Below, piece after piece: positions 52,461-62,633 of a DNA stretch of 64,000 nucleotides. Position numbers and translations under genes: made by a program. The stretch is from Ascaphus truei. Its lineage: Eukaryota; Chordata; Amphibia; Anura; Ascaphidae. The DNA lies in assembly GCA_036426205.1 (NCBI GenBank), contig CM071570.1, positions 3,425,997 to 3,489,996 of the forward strand. Reading direction: 5' to 3'. Numbering within the stretch: the stretch's first letter is position 1; each line of letters opens with the position of its first letter. The notes beneath the pieces are model-generated. The model was given only the letters and a program-made list of their open reading frames with translations. It did not search any database and had not been told where the DNA came from.

Positions 52461-52973
52461 CTACAGATGAGAAGTACACGCATCTCAGGTCAGGATAAGG
52501 AGGAATCGTCGCAGCAGTGCTGCGGACACGGAAAAGCCTGCTTCATGTGACCTCTGGCCAGACACCGGGGCTTAGTCTATAAGCCCTAAAGCAGACTATT
52601 GCACGGTGATCCGACAAACTCCCAGGGGCTTACAGATTATGCCCCTTTGTTTCCACAGTTCTTAAAGTACGTACAAAAACTAGATTGTGTGGTGTTTGGG
52701 ATCCAGAGTAGTCATCTCCCTTACACAATGAGCACCCTGGGAGAGCAACGTCAGCCGGTAATCATTCAGTTTCATATCCTCAGTATAGCAGGTTATATTA
52801 TTTGCTATAACAACATTATCTAACTTCCGACTGTACCTCCTGTTAGGGAGAACTTTGCACAAGACATTGTCCCACTATGTTTCTGCAAGTGATTTACAGT
52901 AATAGTGGCAACTTAAAAATCGTGCCTACGTACACGATGAAAAATCAAGACCTCAAGAGAAGACTTAGGCTAA

Positions 52974-53224
52974 GGCCCCGCTCCCTCACACACACCCTAC
53001 CTTGCTTCCTGGCAGCTCCCGCCCCCACCGCTGATTGGCTCATCAGCGCACCACGTGACACGTCGCCGCTCGGGATCACAATTCTCTTGAATCCCGTGGC
53101 GGCTGACGCGTCACAGTGCGTAGTGAGCCGTCAGCGAGGGGGGACTGGGACCGGGAGGATTCCCCTGCTGGTGGGGAACGCTCAGGCGGCCGCCCGCGCC
53201 GCCGTGCGCAGCGGATCCCAGCCC
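52974..53224. mobile_element. Harbinger-like MITE, 251 bp
   Basis: Flanked by TAA at 52971-52973 and 53225-53227, the target-site pattern of PIF/Harbinger. Left end GGCCCCGCTCCC; right end complement GGGCTGGGATCCGCTG. GC-rich and non-coding. A related longer element lies inverted at 57024-57589 (shared CCCCTGCTGGTGGGGAA). Confidence 0.65.
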
Positions 53225-53227
53225 TAA

Positions 53228-53490
53228 GGCTTTGCCTATAGTGCCGCCAATGGCGACACGATGGGTGACGTCACCCGTCGCCACCAGCGAAAGTTATGTT
53301 TTGCCGGTTGGCAGCATCGCGGGATTCCCGCAATTTGATTTGTTAAAGGGCCGTCACGTGACGGCCCTTGAGAAATCAAATTTTGCCGGGGGGGTTGGCG
53401 ATGGCGCTTGTCGAGTGCACTATAAGCGCACGCGGCGGAAATGCTTTTGTTTTCGGGCAAATTCGCATCGCCGGCACTATAAGCGCAGCC
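53228..53490. mobile_element. Harbinger-like MITE, 263 bp, different family
   Basis: Flanked by TAA at 53225-53227 and 53491-53493. The ends GGCTTTGCCTATAGTGCCG and the complement GGCTGCGCTTATAGTGCCG are inverted. In the middle is a perfect palindrome GGGCCGTCACGTGACGGCCC (53349-53368). Non-coding. Confidence 0.7.
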
Positions 53491-53590
53491 TAAGGCAGGA
53501 GGCAGCAGGACTACATATCACCAGGTCTCAGAAGTGCAGAATGGGGGTGAGGGGGGAAGGGGGGTCTCTAAAATGCACCAACACACATAC

Positions 53591-53661
53591 CTTAGAATTT
53601 GGGGTGTTAAATCGTACGACGGCCACATCCTCTTTGACCTCATAGTTCACATGGGTCCTTG
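53591..53661 (-). CDS. HADHA: HADHA exon 3, residues 37-60
   Basis: 71 bases between CTTTACAG and GTATGT. Encodes RTHVNYEVKEDVAVVRF and NTPNSK, the first beta strands of the crotonase fold. Two leading bases complete Ser37 with exon 2. Confidence 0.96.
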
Positions 53662-53831
53662 CTGTAAAGACCCAGATTTGAAGAGGTTGCATGTTAGGCG
53701 GGTGTGATAGTTGAACTCATGTGTATGTATGTATGTATGTATGTATGTATGTATGTATGTATGTATGTATGTATGTATGTATGTATGTATGTATGTTTGT
53801 ATGACAGAACAGAAGACATTGTTTCACTTAC
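53662..53831 (-). other. HADHA: HADHA intron 2, only 170 bp
   Basis: GTAAGT...CTTTACAG. About half of it is the (ATGT)n tract at 53720-53802. Confidence 0.92.
53720..53802. repeat. (ATGT)n tetranucleotide microsatellite
   Basis: About 20 units. It starts some 30 bases after the intron 2 donor and stops about 58 bases before the acceptor. Confidence 0.97.
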
Positions 53832-53873
53832 ACCGCAAGGCCGATGACATGGAGGTGTGTCGGCACAAGTAAC
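53832..53873 (-). CDS. HADHA: HADHA exon 2, residues 23-37
   Basis: A 42-base exon between CCTCTGCAG and GTAAGT. Encodes (G)[13 protein letters not shown], the end of the mitochondrial presequence region (human: GYICRNF...). It begins with the last two bases of a codon, so exon 1 must end one base into a codon. Confidence 0.92.
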
Positions 53874-56180
53874 CTGCAGAGGGGAAAAACAAAAAAAAAT
53901 ACTACATTTGGGCGTCACATCCGGAAAAAACAGCTGTTCCAAGAACAAGAAGTAACTTATCGTGCAAGATGAGCTGGAATTTACTCATTTTTGGTCATGT
54001 ACATTTCTTTCTAGTACCACAACATTAAAATAACACGACCCACATATTGTATCATTGAAGTGAATGTAGGAGATGCTCATTCAAGGAATCTCAATAAAAA
54101 AGGTGGAAGTCACTGAACCAAAAAAGTACCCGATCAGGAAGATAATTCCACCTCCTTGTAATCACTAATCAAAAGAAGTACTCCGAGAAATAAAGGAAAA
54201 ATTAAGTGTCAAACCATCTGTAGAGATGTGTTAATTAAATGCAGTTATGTGGTCTTCTGGGGAGCACTCCTGCATAATGTGTCCTTACGGTAGTTTTTAA
54301 ATCAAGTCCCAGTCCAAAGGATCTTACAGTCTAATATTTGGCCTTTAGATTATGTCGAAATGGGGACTTGCCAATGAGCGCAAAATAAGAGTGCAGGATC
54401 TCCAGGTACAGAGGGTACTAACCACAGAACTCCTCTTACAGGAAACAAAGTCACATGCAGCTCTTCCACAGAATCAACCCCACCTGTTCAGAAATGGTTG
54501 GCAAACTTTTCCCGTGGTCATTAGAACATGTACAGAATCCACATTTCCAAGGGGATTTACACAGCCATGAGAGCGCTGCACTGCATGAATATGCACAGCC
54601 ACGTGCTGTATGCTCACCCAGCAGTGACAGGGAGTCCAATGTCACACACAACTGAACTATGCCCTTCAGAGCAGTCACAAGGGCAGTGAGAGCAGAGATT
54701 CATTAGATGGGGTGGGTGAGATTCGCAGCAATGGCTTCACACAACAAAAAAATGAGTTTTCATGGCCAGCCACACTGACCAGTTACAGGGGATTTCAGCT
54801 GCAAATTACTTTTGAACTTGCAGAAGATAAAACAACGTGTCTGTTCCACGTAGTAATGTCAATAAGAGAAGCACTAAGAGAGCACCCTGCCACGCAGACC
54901 GGTTTCCGCACGCTCACCCGGAAGGAGCATGGAATATGCCGTACATAACACTCCCCGGAGACCAAACACAACTGGGGTAAGAAAACGGGGAGGAAATTGT
55001 GACCGTTTAAAGCAGTCCCTATATTTGTAACTTTTATTGTAATTGAGCCAAGAAAAGCTTTTAGTGACAATGTCCACATTCAAATCCTGCGATTAGTCTT
55101 CCTCCTAATGAAACACGCCTGCAGCAGGTCCGCCCCCCCCTCCCCAGAGAATGGATGTACAACACATCCCATGTAACATGTAAGGAATTCCCCGGGCTCC
55201 AGGGGGCTCCCTGTTTCCGGCCAGATAATGCAGGTAGTTGTGCCGTGTGTGACAAGAACAACAAATATGGCCACAATAGAAAGTCACAACATGATCTCCC
55301 GTTCATTGGCTGCTGGAGCAAGGCTCACCACGACAGCCATTCTGTGCCCACCAGGCCACCATCTTCTTGCATATCAAGGACAGGGTGCACCCAGAGGTCA
55401 AAGGACCAGTCCCCAATTCAGGTCATTAACCCCCATCAAAAACAAGCAGCACTGCCCGCGGCGCGATCATTTCTCTGGGCCTGAAACCTGGTGAGCGATT
55501 ATCACTGGAAATCAGCCATACTACTTTCATACATTTTAACAACAAATTTATTTTAATTATTTGTATATGTAAAGCATGTGACAATATAGAATTCTACATT
55601 CTTACCTCAGACGGCAATCGTTTGGTGCTCCGGTTATAAATCTGTCAAAATCCTGATTGTGTGCCTAACATAATGGCTGCTTCAATTAGTGTAACTCAGC
55701 AGCTACAATGTATCCTTATATTACTAAGGTAACATTATCTATTGTTATAGTTTACAGCTCAAACTGACTAAAAAAAGAAAATACATAAGATTTCATGTGT
55801 TTTGCTGCTTTAAAATGACAAATAATTGCTAACAGATTAATGTGTGCATGTTTTCTGTTCACTATCCACAAAGAACTGTTTGTTCATAGCTGCATTGAAT
55901 CTCAACCACCCCAGTGTACATCTGCGTTGCCCCAAAGGCAGACAGCCTCATGGGGCTCCCCAAGAGCTGCTCCCCTCTGCACAGGACCAGCGAAGAGCAG
56001 CCAAAGGGTGTGAGCCGTTTGCAGATGTTTGGTGATGTTAAAGTTGCTCTATTTCAATCTGAAACTCACAAGCCCTTTATCCCCTGTACCCAATTTTCAA
56101 CTATCTGTCCATGAAAATGGCTGTGAACTGACTGTATAACCCTGTTCTTTTAATGTGACCATGTATTGTTATAACGCTGT

Positions 56181-56250
56181 GCCCAGGACATACTTGAAAA
56201 CGAGAGGTAACAATGTATTACTTCCTGGTAACACATGGTTTATAAATGAA
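56181..56250 (+). repeat. Short retroposon fragment
   Basis: Same sequence as the insertion at 21383-21457: CCCAGGACATACTTGAAAAC, CAATGTATTACTTCCTGG and an A/T-rich end. Confidence 0.7.
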
Positions 56251-56965
56251 TACAAATTTACATGACAGACATCATACTGTATATATTTCTTTCAGTGCCT
56301 CGCCCTAAACACTCCCAGGCAGCTGCTGCCTGCACAAAGCTGTGAACTGTGGCTCACATTGCTGATCCTTCCAGATATAAGACACGACCTTTATCCCACA
56401 TTCAGGTGCAAGGTGACACAGCACAGAGTCCCGAGCACAAAGCCTCATTAATGGAAGGAGATTCTGATTCTGCTACATTCACGTAATTAAACGTCAGGTC
56501 TAGAACATGTAAAAATGATTACACGTTTATAAGCTTATCTTAGTATTTTGACTTCTGGCCTTTGACCCCCCTTCTACCTCCCAACTGGATTATGATTCTT
56601 GAAAATACAACGGCACGCAGCTGGCAGAGTAATTAACAATGATCCAAAATAAAACGTGCCCTGTATACTGGCTAGGTTTACAACGTGTGCCATCAGACCA
56701 TGTGCAGCAAGCTTGCTTTTTGTGCAATTATTTGAGATGGGGATTTGTTTCGCAAGTTACAGACACTAAGTCCAGCAATGTTAACGCTATTCTTATGCCA
56801 TGCTGACTGCTTTAGCAACACACAGGTCAGTGTTTACTGATGAGACAAAAGGATCAAGCTAAAAAGTGCACTACAAACATCAAATCCAAGTTCCAACTGC
56901 CTGTGACCTTGGGCAACATGCGATCTCACTGCTGCAAACATTACAAGCGCACAGCTTCCCTGCTG

Positions 56966-57626
56966 TGATTAATTGTCAATGAAGCAGGGATACCCTTAAA
57001 ACCTGACCAGCTGGTGGCCCTTAGGCCTCGGTCCCGCTGTGCTCGTTGGCGCGGGCGGCCACACGCGAGTTCCCCACCAGCAGGGGAATCCCCACCGAGC
57101 CGGTCCCGGTCCCCCCTGGCGGCACAACGCACTACACGCTGTGGCGCGTCAGCCGCTATGAGACACAAGAGAATGGTGTTTCCTAGCGTTGACGCGTCAC
57201 GTGGTGTGGCTGTGAGACAATGGGGAGGGGAGGCTGCGGGAGGAGGAGAGGCTTCGGGGAGCGGGGAGGAGTGTATGAGTGTGCCTGAGTGCGTGAGTGC
57301 CTGCCTCTGTGTGTGTCTGAGTGCGTGCGTGCCTGTCTGTGTGTCTGCGTGTGTGTGTGTGCCTGCGTGTGCGTGTGTTGCTTACCTTAAATCAGCAGCT
57401 CCAGCCCGAGCCCGTGGAGGGAGGGGGGGGGAGAGTAGCGGGTCCCTCCGCTCAAGCCACGCCCCCCCTCCCTGTCAAGCCTCCCCCTCCCGTCCACCTC
57501 CCGCTCCCTACAGACCGCATATCGCGGTCTGTGTATGTCAGCGCGCCGCCTGTATGCAGTGCTGGCGCGCTGACTCTGGGAGCGGGGCCTTAGCCTTAAG
57601 GACTGGAGTTGGCTACCCCTGCACTA
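56966..57626. mobile_element. Foldback MITE (family A) split by a nested element
   Basis: The part TGAAGCAGGGATACCC to GGTGGCCC (56982-57020) and the part TTAAGGACTGGAGTTGGC (57596-57614) are contiguous in other copies. The insertion at 57024-57589 separates them. The far left arm is degraded. Confidence 0.7.
57024..57589. mobile_element. Harbinger-like element, 566 bp, nested
   Basis: TTA at 57021-57023 and 57590-57592 flanks the ends GGCCTCGGTCCC and the complement GGCCCCGCTCCC. The interior includes a GTGTGCCTG-rich tract (57285-57385). The long open frame across it is not a gene: it has no recognisable domain and follows the element's GC skew. Confidence 0.65.
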
Positions 57627-58869
57627 GAACAATACTAGTACAAATCACCGCAGGGAAGAGTTTACTGTGTGCTTGTAATGTTTGCAGCAGTGGGGTCGCA
57701 GGTCGCCCAAGGTCACAGGTAGTTAGAACTGATCTATGTGTACAGTACATTCTCACACTGTGCAGCTACTCGGGGTCACCCGAGGACATCGCCAAACATG
57801 TCAGACTGAACATACGAGGCCCAGTGTGGATGCAGATGTTGGCCCCTGTGGAAAGATCACTTTATTAATAGTCTGCACGTCACATCTTATCTGGCTCCTG
57901 AATGAACAAAAATTCCAAATAGTCCGTAACCGCTGTGTTGGGTTAAAGGTCATGGGAACCTCACAACACCTTCAATGCTAACGGCTGCTAAGCAATGTAT
58001 TCCACAGCCATCTAGAACACAAAATGACACATTGTATTAAGAATCCCTGCCATTTAATGTGCACACCGTATGGGACCATGCCGACAGATCACATTCATTG
58101 CAACAAGCAGAGGAGTTCTCGGGATGTGGAACCTTTTAACCCCTTCAGGGCCAGAGGGTAGTGAAACATTGAAAAGGGGTTAAAAGTAGCAATCCCCCAC
58201 AGAAGCCTGTAAGTCCTTGACCTTTTCGATAGAGATGCTATAGAGAATAGTAAAGTGCTTAAAAGGTCACGTACATGAACCTCAAGATGCAGTAACTTTT
58301 GTGATGTAGGAAAGGTGGTCCCAAGGGTCCAATGGCGGAGCACTGCCAAGCAAGCAATGGGGGCTGCAGCCAGTTGCAAGTAAAAACGATTTATTTGGTG
58401 GTCATACAGAAGTACATGGTCACTTTGACGCGTTTCGGGACCTGCGTCCCTTTGTCATAAAGTGTAAGAGCTGTGCTGCAAGAGGGAGATCTCACAATAA
58501 TCACTGGCTGATATGGTATGTACTTTTGGTTTTGCTGGGGGCTGTTTCAGGACCTTTATGGCATATATGGAGATCTGAGTTAGCCGTCCAGCGTTACTGG
58601 TACATTTATACCTATGTTTACATTGCCTCATTGAGTCTCCCTAGCACTTATATATGCTCTTAAGCTCATGGATTTTAAACTTATACTTTGAAAACGTATT
58701 TATATTCCTGGGACAGCTGAGACCTGACTTGGGGACAATACCCCTCACCGAACATTTACAACTTTTGTGATGTAGCCTGGATCACAGAATTTTCCGAGTT
58801 TTAAAATGCTAATAAAAACAAATCTAACCAAATGAACAGGGAAATAAACCACCAACAGAGGTGCGGGAG

Positions 58870-61690
58870 AGCTAGGCAAACGCACTGGGGGGACAGGTGC
58901 GCAGTAGGCGAGGGCAACGAGTCTCTATTTGAGCGGGGGGGGGCGGGAAGAGTAGGGTAGGCGGGACCAACGCACCGAATGTGTGGGGGCAGGGATTGGG
59001 GAGAGGGAGGGGAGACAACGCCATGGGAGGAGGCGTAGCACCGGCGAGAGGGAAAAGACATGGGGGGGAGGGGAGGGGTGGGAGGGGGTGAGGGGATAGA
59101 GCTAGGGGACAACGCCTGGAGGTGAGTGGGGGAGGGGTCTCGGGTGGGGGGGTGGTGCAGCGGGAAGACAACGACTACACCATGGGGGAAGGGGGGGGGG
59201 AGCAGACAGAGCCAAACTTCCTGGGGGAGGGGGGGGGAGCGGGACCAAGCGTCCAGCGGTGGGAAAGGGAGGGGGGGGTGGGAGCGGGGGACAATACGCC
59301 TGGGGGAGGTGGAGAGGAGGGGGAAGCGGGACAACGTCTGCTTGGGGAGGGGGGGGGGGGGAGCGGGACAACGCCTGGGGGAGGAGGGGGGGGGAGCGGG
59401 ACAACGCTGGGGGAGGGAGGGAGGGGGGGAGCGGACAACGCCCTGGGGGAGGGGGGGAGGGAGCGGGACAACGCCTGGGGGAGGGGGGGAGGGGGCGGAG
59501 CGGTGACAACGCCTGGGGGAGGGGGGGGGGGGTGTGGAGATGCGGGAACAACGCCTGGGGGAGGGGGGGGGGGGGGAGGGCGCGAGAGGGGAAACGCATG
59601 GAGGGGGGGGGCGGAGCGAGGTAAGGGACAGGGCAACCGCCTAGGGGGGGAGGTGAGCAGAGCCTGCAGCGCGCGGGGCAACGCTACTGGATGCGGGACC
59701 GCAGACAGTCGGGCGGACGCGGGTGGGCCTTGCCGCGAGACGTGGGCAACGCCTGGGACGCGGGGAGGTGGGGGATGAGCTGAGGGGCACGGCCCTAGGT
59801 GAGGGACGGGGTGCGCTTTACTGCCGAGCGGGGGACGCCTACCTGGAAGTGAAGGGGGGGCGCGGGGACCGAACGCCTGGGGGGGGGTGGGGGGGGCGGG
59901 GGCGGCGCGCGGACAACGCCTGGAGGGGGGGGGGGGGGACGAGGGGACAGCCGCACTGGAGGGGGGGTAGCGGAGGAGACGGGCACAAAGACCTGCCACG
60001 GGGGGGAGTGGGGGCGGCGACAGGCGGGGTCGCGAAGAGAGCGGCAACGCCCTGGAGGGACGGGGTGGGCGGGGAGGTATGAGATAGAGCGGGACAACGC
60101 CAGGGGGGAGGGGGGGATCGGCAGTGCCTAATGGGAAACGCGCCGAAGGGGGGGAGGGCTGCGAGAGACTGACGGCAAAAGAATGCGAGGAGGGTCAGGA
60201 GGAGGGCTCGCTGGAGAGCGGGGGAGCAAAAGGACAACTTGGAGGGGGGGGTGAGAGACGCCGGGCGGCAAAGATAGGGAGGCGGGGAGGGGCATGAAGA
60301 CCGAAGCGGGGGCACGCCTGGCAGGGGGGCGCCGTGGTGGCAAAAGACTGGTGGAGCGGGGGTGGGCACGCGGGGGGGGGAGGCAACGCCCGGAGGGGGG
60401 GGGCGCGCGCGGGGCAACGCCTGGAGGGGGGGAGGGGGGGCACGAAGGGGGCAACGCTGGAGGGGGGGGCACGCTCGCTGGGGGCAACGCCTGGAGGGGG
60501 GGGGAGACGAGCAAGGAGCAACGCCTGGAGGGGGGGGCGCGATAGCGGGGCACAACGCATGGAGGGGGGGGAGACTCGACCCGGCGAGGCGGGAAGGCCT
60601 GGCGGGGGGGACGCGGAGCAAGGGGCAACAGCAGGGGGGGGGGGGAGCGATGGCGCGAGAGGGCAACGTCTGGAGGGTGGGGCGCCGCGCGGGGGCCAAA
60701 CGTTGGAGGGGGGGGGGAGCGGCGGGGCAACGACTGGGGGGCGCGCAACGCGGGGGCAACGCTGGGAGGGGGTGCGGAGGCAAGCCTGGAGGGGGGGAGG
60801 GGGGGGCGGGGGCAACGCCTGCCTGGGGGGGAGGGGCGGGGCGCGCGGCCAACGCCTGGAAGGGGGGGGCCGCGGGGCAGCATGGAGGGGGGGGGGGGCC
60901 CGGGGGCAACGCCTGGACCTGGACGGCGGGGGGCCGCGGTGGCAACGCCTGGAGGGGGGGGGCGCCCGGGGGCAATGCCTGGAGGGGGGGCACGCGGGGC
61001 GCAACCATGGAGGGGGGTGCGCGTGGGCGACGCTTTGGAGGGGGGGGGAGAGCGGGGAAACGATGGAGGGGGGGGGGCGCGCGGGGCAACGCCCTGGAGC
61101 GGGGGGGGCGAGCGGGGCCAAGGACTGGGATGGAGGGGGGGTGGGGGGCAGAGAGGGGGAAAACGCTGGACGGGGGCGGAGACGGGGGCGAGCGGGGCAA
61201 CGACCATGGATGGGGGGGGGTAGGGCGAGCGGAATTACCCGGGCAACGCCTGGGAGGGGGGGGGCGAGCGGGGAAAAGAAGGGAGGGGGGTGGGAGAGGG
61301 GAAAAGAAGGGACGGGTGGGCGGGGGAGATGCCACGGCGGAACAATGAAGGGAGGGGGTGGTTGCAAGAGTGGACAAGCATGGAGAGGGCGGCGTGTTCC
61401 TCCCGGGGCCGCGAGAGGGCCGCAGGAAAAGAAGGGAGGGGGAGGGGGGGGGGAGACGAGCGTGGAAAAAGACTGGATGGGGGGGGCGAGCAAGGGCAAC
61501 GCATGGAGGCGAGGGCGCGGGGGGAGGGCAGAGCGGATTAGTCGTCAAGAAGACGGGACCCCCAGGGAGCCTAGCGGATAGGAGCAAGACGCCGGGAGGG
61601 GGGCGAGCGGGGCCACGCCACCTGGAGGGCGTGGGCTGGAGGGTGGACACAGGGGTGGGCACGGGCCCCAACGCTCTGGAGGGGGGGAGA
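58870..61690. repeat. Extremely G-rich degenerate minisatellite, about 2.8 kb
   Basis: Irregular units of about 25-30 bp: GCGGG(G)CAACGCCTGG followed by a run of 6-12 G. G runs differ in length from unit to unit and many units have one-base gaps. The + strand is almost free of C outside CAACGCC. The proline-rich 627-residue and glycine-rich 415-residue frames here are artefacts. Confidence 0.93.
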
Positions 61691-62090
61691 TGAAAACCTT
61701 GGTGGCGGGGGGAGATAAACAACTTGGTGGGGTGGGGGAGAGAAGGAGCATATCAGGGGGAGATAAGGAGTTATGAACAGCTGGTGGGGGCGACCGGGTG
61801 CAGGGGGGGGGGGGGGAAGCGAGGTGTGTCTGCGACAGGTGGAGGATTTTACTCAAACACCTTGGTGGGGGGGGGAGTAAACACTTGGTGGGGGGAGAGA
61901 TAAACACCTTGGGGGGGGGGAGATAAACACGGTGAGGGGGAGATAACACCTGGTGGGGGGGAGAGGGGAGATTAACACCTTGGTGGGGGGGGGGAGATAA
62001 CACCTTGGTGGGGGGGGGAGTAACACACCTTGGTTGGGGGGGAGAGTAACGGGGGGAGGGGGCTAACACCTTGGTGGGGGGTGCACGAGA
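61683..62090. repeat. 24-bp G-rich minisatellite
   Basis: About 15 copies of GAGATAAACACCTTGGTGGG plus a G run, continuing from the previous array up to about 65 bases before HADHA exon 1. Confidence 0.9.
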
Positions 62091-62155
62091 GGCGCGAGGC
62101 AATGTCTTTGGGAAGGGGGAGCACGGCTACCTGCCCAAGTCACTGCTCTATTTAC

Positions 62156-62243
62156 CCACTCCCGCGGGTTTGCCCGGTACCTGGGTACTTTCCACCGTGT
62201 GATCCGGGACAGCAGCACACCACACACCCGCCGCCGCCAGCAT
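62156..62243 (-). CDS. HADHA: HADHA exon 1 (tentative; frame uncertain)
   Basis: Exon 2 needs an upstream exon ending one base into a codon. From the ATG at 62243 to the donor GTAAAT at 62155 the frame is open and ends in the right phase, giving MLAAAGVWCAAVPDH and so on. That product lacks the arginines of a mitochondrial presequence. One base shifted, the same DNA reads VCGVLLSRITRWKVPRYR, much closer in character to the human N-terminus, and would fit if one G in the GCGGCGGCGGG run were an assembly error; but then the exon would end at 62173, where no GT follows. The location is likely right, the exact protein is not settled. Confidence 0.45.
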
Positions 62244-62560
62244 CTTGTCCGCTGTGACACTGACAGTCAGGGACTCAGGGCAGAACCGCTGCCGCCGGGG
62301 GCTTTAACTCCCTACTGGGCGCCCCGGTATTGCCAATGGAATCCTTCGTCGGGGGGTGGGGGGGATAAAACGCCTGGGTTGGGACAGGAATGATTTCAGA
62401 AACCTGCTAATCACTGTTCGCTGCATAAAATCCAAATCGGAAAGCGCAATTCCTGTTGTACAGGAATGACTGAGCGCTGTGTTTTATGGGAAGGCGCGTG
62501 AGGTCAGCCCCGAAGTGGGCGTGGCGCCGTAAGGGGGGGGGTCCTCGCGATGTGACAGAC
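62244..62560. promoter_or_regulatory. Bidirectional HADHA/HADHB promoter (CpG-rich)
   Basis: Lies between the head-to-head HADHA and HADHB starts. It becomes CpG-rich to the right (CGCGTGAGG, GGCGCCG, TCCTCGCG). Visible candidate sites are an AGGTCA nuclear-receptor half-site (62501-62506), GGGCGTGGC, a KLF/Sp-type GT box (62518-62526), and a spaced inverted repeat ATTCCTGT-TGT-ACAGGAAT (62449-62467) with two GGAA cores. No TATA box at a sensible place. In mammals these two genes share such a promoter; site function is inferred. Confidence 0.6.
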
Positions 62561-62633
62561 GGAAGAGCGCGCGGAGTGTGAGGGTCACCGAGAGCGGACC
62601 GAGCCGCGAGACACAGCGCGAAGGGAGTGTGAG
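62550..62633 (+). ncRNA. HADHB: Probable HADHB non-coding first exon (5' UTR)
   Basis: A GC-rich stretch ends in GTGTGAG before a donor-like GTAATA (62634-62639). No ATG with a useful frame is present, in line with a 5' UTR exon. Identified by position only: HADHB lies head to head with HADHA in vertebrates. The start is approximate. Typed as ncRNA only for want of a UTR class; it would be part of an mRNA. Confidence 0.35.

Larger units (their letters stand above)
52461..53590 (-). other. HADHA: HADHA intron 3
   Basis: GTATGT...CTGTAG. Carries two abutting Harbinger-like MITEs (52974-53490). No gene. Confidence 0.85.
53874..62155 (-). other. HADHA: HADHA intron 1, about 8.3 kb
   Basis: The 3' end is firm (CTCTGCAG at 53874). 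Contents from the acceptor backwards: unremarkable sequence to 56180, a 70-bp retroposon fragment (56181-56250), a foldback MITE split by a Harbinger-like element (56966-57626), plain sequence to about 58860, then G-rich arrays (58870-62090). No other gene was recognised. Confidence 0.75.

Noticed and set aside
57014..57868. 284-residue open frame on the + strand
   Set aside because: It lies over the GC-rich Harbinger-like element and a GTGTGCCTG tract; no recognisable domain or conserved exon structure.
59839..61722. 627-residue proline-rich open frame on the - strand and 415-residue glycine-rich frame on the + strand
   Set aside because: They are translations of the G-rich minisatellite. 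Composition follows the repeat, all frames are open, and there is no domain, splice context or start-site support.
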